Positions 7,174 through 13,665 of a stretch of 20,457 nucleotides of DNA are shown here, one piece after another. Origin of the DNA: Kiritimatiellia bacterium (GTDB lineage: Bacteria > Verrucomicrobiota > Kiritimatiellia > RFP12 > UBA1067); contig JAFRNO010000372.1 of NCBI GenBank assembly GCA_017430155.1, forward strand, positions 1-20,457. Direction: 5' to 3'. Positions within the stretch are counted from its first letter, which is position 1. Each line of letters starts with the position of its first letter. Under the pieces are notes generated by a model. It was not told the origin of the DNA. It saw only the letters and a list, made by a program, of their open reading frames with translations, and did no database searches. Position numbers and translations under genes: made by a program.

Positions 7174-7230
7174 TCACACCTTCATGTAGATCTGGCGGCG
7201 GTGGAGAAAGTAGAGCAGGCCCCAGCACGC
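7174..7230 (-). pseudogene. 3'-terminal remnant of a second DUF5009/HGSNAT-like acyltransferase gene
   Basis: The minus strand encodes CWGLLYFLHRRQIYMKV followed by TGA, matching the C-terminus of the intact gene at 8190-9317 (CWGLLYFLHRRQIYLKV). The DNA similarity covers about 56 bp (7172-7227 against 8188-8243) with four differences, three of them silent third-position changes and one Leu/Met change. It ends abruptly, and an in-frame stop lies just upstream of the fragment. The substitution pattern shows that both copies evolved as coding sequence, so this is a paralogue remnant rather than a fresh target duplication. It abuts the 3' end of the toxin gene. Confidence 0.75.
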
Positions 7231-7244
7231 ACTTTACACGATCC

Positions 7245-7865
7245 TTACGCTACGCCATCTAGCGCAATCTGCGTCAAAGCCGCCTTGATTTCATCGTCGG
7301 ACGGTGGCGTTTCGACAAGATACTCCACTTTCTCGGTGTAATCAACATCGTCAAAATACGAGAGCTGTGCCCGAAACAGTTTCTCAGAAAACAAGTCGCC
7401 AAAAATTTGAATCGCATGATCGGCTATTTCCTGCAACTTGAAAAACCTTGTCAGCAGAAAATAAAGATCGACATAGTCCTTCCACTTGGACCTGCGCCCA
7501 AGCGCATACGCCTTCATCGCCGCCAGCGAAAGGAGTGATGGCACTCGGAATACATTCCCGAACTTCTCTTCGGGAATGACAGGAAACGGATACTGGAAGA
7601 ACGTCAGCTTCACTTCTCCGACGATCAGATTCATTTGCTCAAAGACTCGGCGCGTCACTTGATATTTAAAACCCGACGCGACAATCCGATCAAGGTTTCG
7701 CTTGTGGTTGATCGCTGTTGGCTTGAACATGTCGAAATCCACGGAGCGGCGATGTCCGATATGCAAGGCAATCGCCGTACCGCCGACAAGATAGTATTCC
7801 CGCTTGAACTGCGCCATCAGCGGAAGAAGCTTTTGCTGCGCTACGTTTAGAATCTCGTCATGCAT
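7245..7865 (-). CDS. AbiEii-like nucleotidyltransferase, probable toxin
   Basis: This 206-residue protein carries the nucleotidyltransferase signature of the AbiEii/DUF1814 family: VGGTAIAL (Gly28-Gly29) followed by RRSVDFDMF with metal-binding Asp43 and Asp45. Further family motifs are MKAYALGRR (118-125) and KWKDYVDLYFLL (127-138, with Lys129, Asp130 and Asp133). Family members act as toxins that transfer nucleotides to tRNA or other targets and are paired with an upstream antitoxin. The ATG overlaps the preceding gene by 8 nt (ATGCATGA), indicating translational coupling. GC content and codon use (AAA, AAT, AAG) are visibly lower than in neighbouring genes, which suggests transfer. All key residues are present, so it looks intact. 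Confidence 0.8.
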   Translation of the reverse strand: MHDEILNVAQQKLLPLMAQFKREYYLVGGTAIALHIGHRRSVDFDMFKPTAINHKRNLDRIVASGFKYQVTRRVFEQMNLIVGEVKLTFFQYPFPVIPEEKFGNVFRVPSLLSLAAMKAYALGRRSKWKDYVDLYFLLTRFFKLQEIADHAIQIFGDLFSEKLFRAQLSYFDDVDYTEKVEYLVETPPSDDEIKAALTQIALDGVA

Positions 7866-8124
7866 ATTGTTTCAACGCGAGGGAGAAGAAGTTTCGGATT
7901 TCAGGATAGTAGTTGCCGGCCTTGCGGCCAACTGCGGAGAAGAAAACCTGCGCTAGACGTTTGGGTGTCAATATGCGTTTCAACTCACGGAAATCATCGA
8001 GCGTGCCGTCGTTCAGGATCGTTTCCACAAGCAATTCATCGCTTACACCTCGCTTCTCCTCCTCTGGCGTATACCAGAAGAGCGCGCGATGCTCATCGAT
8101 GAACTTATCCCTAGCGTTTTCCAT
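7858..8124 (-). CDS. DUF6922-like small protein, probable antitoxin of the AbiEii-like toxin
   Basis: This is an 88-residue soluble protein. The segment RALFWYTPEEEKRGVSDELL, then VETILNDGTLDDFRELKRIL, resembles DUF6922-type proteins, which occur directly upstream of AbiEii-like nucleotidyltransferases. The family assignment is from memory of the pattern and moderately sure. By position it would be the antitoxin and autorepressor. The ATG (MENARDKF) lies 6 nt after the TATAAT hexamer, so the mRNA is predicted to be leaderless. Two inverted repeats upstream are candidate operators. The gene overlaps the toxin start by 8 nt. Confidence 0.7.
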   Translation of the reverse strand: MENARDKFIDEHRALFWYTPEEEKRGVSDELLVETILNDGTLDDFRELKRILTPKRLAQVFFSAVGRKAGNYYPEIRNFFSLALKQYA

Positions 8125-8130
8125 GGCTGT

Positions 8131-8139
8131 ATTATACCA
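8131..8139 (-). promoter_or_regulatory. Extended -10 promoter of the toxin-antitoxin operon
   Basis: The minus strand reads TGGTATAAT, a perfect extended -10. Six bases (ACAGCC) separate it from the antitoxin ATG, so the start codon falls at the expected transcription start. The region where a -35 would lie is occupied by inverted repeats rather than a TTGACA-like element. Confidence 0.65.
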
Positions 8140-8146
8140 TTTCCTG

Positions 8147-8179
8147 CCGCTCTTGAGCGGAAGATAATTACGAATCTTC
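8147..8179. promoter_or_regulatory. Two adjacent inverted repeats, candidate autoregulatory operator
   Basis: CCGCTC-TT-GAGCGG (8147-8160) is a perfect 6-bp inverted repeat. It abuts GAAGAT-8nt-ATCTTC (8160-8179). Both lie just upstream of the -10 of the toxin-antitoxin operon, where RNA polymerase would contact DNA. AbiE-type antitoxins are known to bind inverted repeats upstream of their own operon; binding here is inferred. No T-run follows, so it is not an obvious terminator. Confidence 0.45.
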
Positions 8180-8189
8180 CCGAACGGGC

Positions 8190-9317
8190 TCACACCTTCA
8201 GGTAGATCTGGCGGCGGTGGAGGAAATAGAGCAGGCCCCAACAAGTCGCGATGTAGGTGACCGCGGAGGCAACGCCCATCCACGGCGGCGGGAACAGTCC
8301 GGCGAGTCGGCCGAAGACCAGCTTGTTCGTGCTGGAGAGGCCGAAGATCGGCTGTGCGAGATAGATGGTGATGGCGTTGAGGCCGATGACGCGGAAGAAA
8401 AGCGTCCGCCGCCACCACCGCTTCACGTCGATCAGCCAGTGGAAAATGGCGAACATCGCCACGGAATAGGCGCCGACGAGCAGCACGAACGACGGCGACC
8501 AGAGCGGCTTGGAGACGGGGAACGACCAGCGTCCGCAGCCGAACGCCACCAGACAGCCGAGCGCGGCGAGCGCAACGGCGGCGGCAAGGAGGATTGACGT
8601 CCGGCGGTTGCCGGAAAGCCGGTCGCGCGTCGCGCGCGTGAACTCGCCTGTGAACATGCCGAGCATCGCCGTCACGGTCGCCGTCAGGGTGCTGAGCAGG
8701 CCCTGGTTCTCGATCGGCAGCTCGGGCGTGCCGGGGCTGATGCGTCCGAGCGGCACGAGCAGGGTGCGGTCCAGCCAGCACGAGATGTTGCCCTGCGGCG
8801 TGAAGACGTCGGCCGACGCGAAGCCGGGCGCCGGTACGAAAAGGTTCAGCGCCCAGTATCCCAGCAGAATCCCGGCGGCGATGCCGATGCGCGTGCGGAC
8901 GCCGAACGCAAGGAAGAGCCAGGATGCGCAGGCCCACGAGATGCCGATGCGCCCCAGCACGCTGCCAAAACGGAACGGCGTGCCCATGAAAAAGCGCTCA
9001 TACAGCATTCCAAGCAGAATGAGCGCCGCCATGCGGCGGAGCGACCGCCACGCGATCTGCGCCTTCGTGCGCCCGCGCTCCAGCTGCTTGGCCATGGAGA
9101 ACGGAAAGGAAAGCCCGGCGGTGAAGATGAAGAGCGGGAAGATCGTGTCGTGGTGCGTGAGTCCGATCCATGGCGGATGACGCATCTGCTGCGCGAGCCA
9201 GCAGTCGCCGCCCCAGCCGAACGCGACACAGAGCTGCACGACAAGGCTCGCGAAGCCCATGATGAAGAACATGTCGAAGCCGCGCAGGACGTCGATCGAT
9301 TCCAGCCTCTTCTCCAT
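8190..9317 (-). CDS. DUF5009/HGSNAT-like membrane acyltransferase
   Basis: This is a 375-residue polytopic membrane protein with about ten hydrophobic segments. The N-terminus MEKRLESIDVLRGFDMFFIM is the classical start of the DUF5009/YeiB/heparan-alpha-glucosaminide N-acetyltransferase-like group. The segment GLTHHDTIFPLFIFTAGLSF (52-71) matches the conserved His/Asp region near the proposed acetyl-transfer site, and LNAITIYL is also typical. Relatives move acetyl groups across a membrane onto sugar amines or lipids; the substrate here is unknown. The start is supported by GGAGAA upstream and by homology of the first residues. It follows the EEP-fold enzyme by 41 nt and is likely in one transcript with it and the oxidoreductase. 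The last 17 codons are duplicated at 7174-7230. Confidence 0.85.
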   Translation of the reverse strand: MEKRLESIDVLRGFDMFFIMGFASLVVQLCVAFGWGGDCWLAQQMRHPPWIGLTHHDTIFPLFIFTAGLSFPFSMAKQLERGRTKAQIAWRSLRRMAALILLGMLYERFFMGTPFRFGSVLGRIGISWACASWLFLAFGVRTRIGIAAGILLGYWALNLFVPAPGFASADVFTPQGNISCWLDRTLLVPLGRISPGTPELPIENQGLLSTLTATVTAMLGMFTGEFTRATRDRLSGNRRTSILLAAAVALAALGCLVAFGCGRWSFPVSKPLWSPSFVLLVGAYSVAMFAIFHWLIDVKRWWRRTLFFRVIGLNAITIYLAQPIFGLSSTNKLVFGRLAGLFPPPWMGVASAVTYIATCWGLLYFLHRRQIYLKV

Positions 9318-9358
9318 CACATTCTCCTCCGCGTCCCGGCAATCGATGGCGGCGCGCG

Positions 9359-10258
9359 TCAGCGCAATTCGAACACGACGAGCACGGGCGAGTGGTCGGT
9401 CGCGTCCAGCGCCGTCTGGTCGGTGCCGATCTCGTGCCTCAGGCCGTGGACGCCCTTCGTGTAGAGGACGTGGTCGATGGAGTTCTCGGGCTTGTCGTAG
9501 TCCGGCGGACGAAGCTTCCCGTGGTACTTGCCGTCCGCGCCGCGCTGGGGATCGCCGTGGTGCGAACAGTGCGGCGAGCGGACGTCCGCCGCGTCGGCGG
9601 CATTGACGAAGCCGTTGCGCTCGAACACGCCGTGCGCCAGCGCGCCGGGCTTGGCGTTGAGGTCGCCGCCGCCGATCACGGGCAGGTCGCCCCACTTGTG
9701 GCGGAGCTCCGAAAGACGCCACATGATCTGCAGGGCGTTGTACTCGCGGATCGCGTCGCTCTCCGCCCCGTTGCCCTTGTACCAGAAATGCGTGGCGAAG
9801 GCGATGAAGCGCCGCTTGTCGGACTTGTCCTCCAGCACGGCCCACGTGACACTCTTCTCCGCGCCCATGCTGACGTGGAAGAAGTCGAGACCGGAGTCAA
9901 GCAGTGCAAGACGGTCCTTCCTGTAAAGCAGCGGCTCGTGGTTGATCCAGCGCGGCTTCATCGGACCCTTCGCGCCGGCGCGTCGCATCGACGCCTCCTC
10001 GTCGCCGCGCACGATGCCGTAGTCGGCGGAGAGGTTCTTGAACAGAGAGCCGTTCCACCAGTTGGGCGTCACCTCCTGGAGCGAGATGACGTCCGGCGCG
10101 TACTGCCGGATCGTGGACTCGATGGCGGCCTCGCGTTCCCCGACGGGGTTCTTGAAGTAGTCACCCCAGATGTTGAACGAGAGGAACTTCATCGGCTGGC
10201 CAGCCGAGGCCGCCAGGCACATCGCCGCGACAATGCTCAGTGAGAATTTCGTTTTCAT
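9359..10258 (-). CDS. Secreted endonuclease/exonuclease/phosphatase-family protein
   Basis: This 299-residue protein has a signal peptide (cleavage near AASAG, residue 20). The EEP fold is complete: FLSFNIW (Asn29), ISLQEV (Glu62), ATHFW (His157), GGGDLNAKP (Asp199, Asn201), SIDHVLY (Asp262) and DATDHSPV (Asp288, His289). These are the metal-binding and catalytic residues of the DNase I/sphingomyelinase/phosphatase superfamily, which cleaves phosphodiesters or phosphomonoesters. The secreted location excludes the intracellular DNA-repair role of exonuclease III. A phosphodiesterase on lipids, glycan phosphates or extracellular DNA is possible. An AGGAG ribosome site precedes the ATG. It sits 17 nt downstream of the Gfo/Idh/MocA gene and 41 nt upstream of the acyltransferase. 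Confidence 0.88.
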   Translation of the reverse strand: MKTKFSLSIVAAMCLAASAGQPMKFLSFNIWGDYFKNPVGEREAAIESTIRQYAPDVISLQEVTPNWWNGSLFKNLSADYGIVRGDEEASMRRAGAKGPMKPRWINHEPLLYRKDRLALLDSGLDFFHVSMGAEKSVTWAVLEDKSDKRRFIAFATHFWYKGNGAESDAIREYNALQIMWRLSELRHKWGDLPVIGGGDLNAKPGALAHGVFERNGFVNAADAADVRSPHCSHHGDPQRGADGKYHGKLRPPDYDKPENSIDHVLYTKGVHGLRHEIGTDQTALDATDHSPVLVVFELR

Positions 10259-10275
10259 AACCTAACTCCTAAAAG

Positions 10276-11496
10276 CTAAATGCTAAACACCGGTATTTTC
10301 AGCGTCTCGCCGCCCTTCAGCGCGCTGAGGTGCGCGTAGACACCGGAGACCGTCGTGTTGAGCGCCGTCGCCACGTCCACGCACAACTTGTGCCCGGGCA
10401 CGAGGATCGCGCGCAGGAAGTCGTCCGTGAGGTACGGGTGCGAGCCGCCGTGGTGGCCGTTGTTCTTCACCCCGGGCGGCAGGCCGGTACGGATGAGCTT
10501 GAGGTTCTTGATGATCGAGTTGTCGCCCGCGAAGCGGTCGTTGCGGAAGCACCCCTTCGTGCCGAAGCAACGCCCCAGCTCGCCGTGGTAACCGGGGAGG
10601 CCCCACGCCACGGTCATGCGCGCGCTGCCGCCATCGCTCGTCTTGAAGAATGCCACTTCGCTGTGGAACGGGTTGCCGTAGGGATTCTTCCGCTCCTTGT
10701 AGACCGGATGGTCGCTCGTCGTGCCCACGCAGGAGACCTCCGTGAAGTGTCCGTGCGTGACGCACGTGTAGAACCCGTTGGAGTGCGTGGGATAGTACTG
10801 CGGCGGCAGGCCGATGCGCCATCCCTTGTACGAGCCGATCGATTTCCAATTGGGGTCGGAGTGGTGGAAGTACTCGCCCTCGGTGTAGGCGAGCTGGCCG
10901 AACCCGCCCGCCTCGTAGATGCGGCGCATGGCGATGGCCTGCGGACGGAACGCCGTCGTCTCGAAGAGCGCGTAGACGCGCCCTGACTTCTTCACCGCCT
11001 CGATCATCTTCGGCGCGCGGTCGAGCTGGCGTTCGCCGAGCAGCGCGGGCACGGCGCTGCACACATGATAGCCGCGGTCGAGGGCACGCAGCACGAGGTC
11101 CGCGTGGCTCGCCGCGTCCGTCGCGATGAACACGGCGTCCATGTTCTTCCCCTCCTTGTCGATCATCTCCTCGGCAGAGGGATACGTGCGCTTCGCGTGG
11201 ACGACCTCGGCGAGCTTCTTGCAGCGCTCGGGGTCAAGGTCCGTGGCCGCCACCACTTCCACGTTCGGGTGGTCCTGGAAGGAGAACACCGCGCCGAACG
11301 TGCACACGCCGTAGCCCGCGATGCCCACGCGCACCTTCTTGTCGCTGAACGGCTCCCATGGACCGTCGGTTTTTGACTCGTTCGACTCGTCGAAACCCTG
11401 GATCTTGCCAACCGGCTCCCTCACGGCGGCCTTCAGGCTCGTCGCCGCGACAACTGCGGCCGATCCAATGAAGAAGTTCTTTCTTGAGATGTCCAT
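10276..11496 (-). CDS. Tat-exported Gfo/Idh/MocA-family oxidoreductase
   Basis: This 406-residue protein begins MDISRKNFFIGSAAVVAA, a twin-arginine-type signal (SRKNFF; Arg-Lys in place of Arg-Arg) followed by a hydrophobic stretch. The Rossmann nucleotide motif is VGIAGYGVCTFG (57-68), followed by VVAATDLDPERCKKLAE and DAVFIATDAASHADLVLRAL, typical of NAD(P)-dependent sugar dehydrogenases of this superfamily. Where classical members have the Glu-Lys-Pro motif with the catalytic lysine, this protein has VCSAVPALLG (145-154) without a lysine, so its chemistry may differ. The start is set by AAGGAG about 6 nt upstream and by the Tat signal; a longer in-frame start (MADYGAG) would overrun the promoter. 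It is the first gene of an operon with the EEP enzyme and the acyltransferase. Confidence 0.88.
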   Translation of the reverse strand: MDISRKNFFIGSAAVVAATSLKAAVREPVGKIQGFDESNESKTDGPWEPFSDKKVRVGIAGYGVCTFGAVFSFQDHPNVEVVAATDLDPERCKKLAEVVHAKRTYPSAEEMIDKEGKNMDAVFIATDAASHADLVLRALDRGYHVCSAVPALLGERQLDRAPKMIEAVKKSGRVYALFETTAFRPQAIAMRRIYEAGGFGQLAYTEGEYFHHSDPNWKSIGSYKGWRIGLPPQYYPTHSNGFYTCVTHGHFTEVSCVGTTSDHPVYKERKNPYGNPFHSEVAFFKTSDGGSARMTVAWGLPGYHGELGRCFGTKGCFRNDRFAGDNSIIKNLKLIRTGLPPGVKNNGHHGGSHPYLTDDFLRAILVPGHKLCVDVATALNTTVSGVYAHLSALKGGETLKIPVFSI

Positions 11497-11526
11497 ATCA
11501 GCTCCTTCTGCGTTTGTTTGCGCGCA

Positions 11527-11535
11527 ATTATACCA
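11527..11535 (-). promoter_or_regulatory. Extended -10 promoter of the oxidoreductase operon
   Basis: The minus strand reads TGGTATAAT, a perfect extended -10, with no recognisable -35. The predicted leader is about 24 nt and includes the AAGGAG ribosome site. Confidence 0.65.
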
Positions 11536-11597
11536 TCCCGCGCCGTAATCCGCCACATTTCTTTGCGCCTGTCACTCGAAGCCTAACCCGCCGATGA

Positions 11598-13664
11598 CTA
11601 GCGCGCCGCGTGCGTGAAGGAAAAGTTCTTGAAAAGGATTTCGTCCGTGGGAGCGGTTGCCAGGATGGCAAGGGCCGCCAGTTCGGTCTGGGCGAGGTCG
11701 AAGTCCGTCTCGAACGCCACTTCCCGACGCGCCCACTTGTCCGTAGGCGCGGGAACCTTTTGCTCGAACCTCTTCTCGTTGGAACACAAGACGATCGCCA
11801 GATCCGAGGGCGTCTCCGCCTTCACCTTGACGTCGAACGCCAGCCGCCAGGTGCCGTTTCCGCGTCGCAGGAAGGGATCCGTGAGGACGGCCTGGATGCC
11901 CGCCCTCCGTTCGCACTGGACGAGCCGGTAGATGACGGCGCCCTTGTCGTCTCGCCCCGTCGCCTCGAACTTCACGAGCCACGAGGGAACGCGCTGCCAG
12001 AGGCTCCGCACGCGCCCCGGCTCCGCCACGATGTTCGCGGCGGGGACCGTCTCGGCTAGGCGCTTCTCGCGCCGCCCCCTGATGTCGATCAACCGCCAGT
12101 CGCGTTGAAGCGACGCACCGATCCAGACCTTGTAGGGACACATCCAGTTCACGATATGCCGGTCGGGCGCCGCCACAACCGGCGTAGATTCGCCCGCGGC
12201 CGCCACCGACACGGAAATCTCGCCCGGGTCGCCGACCACCGTGCCGGACGGGAAAGCCGCCGCCTTCCGTCCGCCGAGCCAGAGGTTGGTGACGGCGAAA
12301 GTGTAGTTGCTCGTGACGAGGAACTTCGCCGGATTGTTCCGCACGGCAATGCTCACGCCGTTCGTCTGCCCGATCGCGCGCCAGTCGCTCCGGCCCGTGG
12401 AGAACGGGATCGCCAGGTCGCGGAACGCGAACGTCTTGGGCAACGTGCCCATGTTGTGTCCGAAGAAGAAGTGCGAGAAGAGCGTGCAGTCTACCGCCGA
12501 GAGGTTCGCGAAGAAGAACTGCTGCGTGAGGTGCGAGAGGTCCTGCGGACCCGGCTCGCGCTTCTGGAGGCCGCCGTTCATCTCGCTCCACTTGTTGTTC
12601 CGCCGCAAGACGCCGTTGTAGGTGTTGTTGATGAGCCCGTCGTCGGCGCGGAAGACGTCGACGTTCTCCAGCCGCGCGCCGTAGTTGTTGCTCTGCGGGA
12701 AGATCGCGGCGCAGGACGTGCCGAGGACCATGTCGCGGAAGACGGCGTCCCGCGTGCCGCTCACCACGAGCGCGTTGTCGCCCACGTAGAGCCACGCGCC
12801 CTCCACGCGCACGCCCGGGCCGCCGCACGTGATGCCGTCCGAGCACATCATCGAGGAAAGCGCGCGCACGTTGCGGTAGGTGACGTCCTTCGCCCAGCTG
12901 CAGTAGTTGAAGGTCCGCGCGTCGACGAGCTTGACGTCCTCCACCGTCACGCCCGGCGCGCTGACGCCGAGGAGCCCGCGCGTCGTGTTCTGCGTCTGGT
13001 CGAAGCGGAAGACGTCGGAAAGCGGGTCGAGCACCATGCCGCGTCCGTGGACGTACGTGCCGGGGCCGCGCACCTTGAGACGCGCGTTCAGCACCGCGCC
13101 GGGCGCAACGTAGATTTCCCTCACCTCCTTGCCCGTCGTGATGATGCCGTCGCGTCCGGGCGCGTCCAGCCAGCGGTCCACATACAAGACGCCGGGGGCG
13201 CCCTTCGCGGGCACCTTCGCAGGGTCCTCGGGCGCGTCACCGAACACGGAGAGGATCGTCTTATCGTAGTCGTTGAGCTGGATGCCGAACGAGGTCGGCT
13301 TCTCCAGCCACACGGAGATCACGCCGTCCGCGAACGCGCTCTTCAGGCGGAGCCGCGACGGAAACACCTTGTAGCAACGCACGTCCTCCGTCACGCGGAT
13401 GTCCACGCGCACCGGCCCGCCCGAAAAGGCGAACTCGCAGAACCGGCGGTTCACATCGCCGCCGCGCGTCCGGGGATTCAGAATGGACTTCTCGCAGTGG
13501 TTGTACACGGTGAGCGGCTTCCTCACGTCACCCTGCACCACGCGGACGGCGTACGCGTAGTCGCGCTCGATCTGTTCGGGATAGTCGGGATAGACGACGA
13601 GTTCGGCATGCGCCGTCGCAAGGGCGAACACCGCGCCGACCCAACAGAGAATGCGGTACTTCAT
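11598..13664 (-). CDS. Secreted right-handed beta-helix glycosidase-like protein (GH28/GH49-like)
   Basis: This 688-residue protein has a signal peptide (residues 1-20, ending ATAHA). Residues about 21-165 form a beta-sandwich-like N-terminal domain. A parallel beta-helix follows (about 190-480), with rung sequences such as VREIYVAPGAVLNARLKVRG, GPGTYVHGRGMVLDP, SAPGVTVEDVKLVDARTFN and CSDGITCGGPGVRVEGAWLY. Asp-rich pairs (MCSDGI, YVGDNAL, FRADDGLINN) are where GH28/GH49-type enzymes place catalytic aspartates. The C-terminal part (about 590-688) resembles a carbohydrate-binding beta-sandwich. The N-terminal sandwich plus helix recalls GH49 dextranase-like proteins, but the exact family cannot be fixed. 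The ATG lies 1 nt after the stop of the AAA+ gene (TAAGATG), with GGAGG just upstream, so the two are coupled. Confidence 0.75.
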   Translation of the reverse strand: MKYRILCWVGAVFALATAHAELVVYPDYPEQIERDYAYAVRVVQGDVRKPLTVYNHCEKSILNPRTRGGDVNRRFCEFAFSGGPVRVDIRVTEDVRCYKVFPSRLRLKSAFADGVISVWLEKPTSFGIQLNDYDKTILSVFGDAPEDPAKVPAKGAPGVLYVDRWLDAPGRDGIITTGKEVREIYVAPGAVLNARLKVRGPGTYVHGRGMVLDPLSDVFRFDQTQNTTRGLLGVSAPGVTVEDVKLVDARTFNYCSWAKDVTYRNVRALSSMMCSDGITCGGPGVRVEGAWLYVGDNALVVSGTRDAVFRDMVLGTSCAAIFPQSNNYGARLENVDVFRADDGLINNTYNGVLRRNNKWSEMNGGLQKREPGPQDLSHLTQQFFFANLSAVDCTLFSHFFFGHNMGTLPKTFAFRDLAIPFSTGRSDWRAIGQTNGVSIAVRNNPAKFLVTSNYTFAVTNLWLGGRKAAAFPSGTVVGDPGEISVSVAAAGESTPVVAAPDRHIVNWMCPYKVWIGASLQRDWRLIDIRGRREKRLAETVPAANIVAEPGRVRSLWQRVPSWLVKFEATGRDDKGAVIYRLVQCERRAGIQAVLTDPFLRRGNGTWRLAFDVKVKAETPSDLAIVLCSNEKRFEQKVPAPTDKWARREVAFETDFDLAQTELAALAILATAPTDEILFKNFSFTHAAR

Positions 13665-13665
13665 C

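Noticed and set aside
8147..8160. Hairpin CCGCTC-TT-GAGCGG as a terminator of the acyltransferase gene
   Set aside because: It is short, has no following T-run on the minus strand, and sits in the promoter of the next operon; an operator is more likely.
9318..9845. In-frame upstream extension of the acyltransferase
   Set aside because: The extension overlaps the EEP-family gene on the same strand in another frame. The ribosome site and the conserved MEKRLESIDVLRG start place the true start at 9317.
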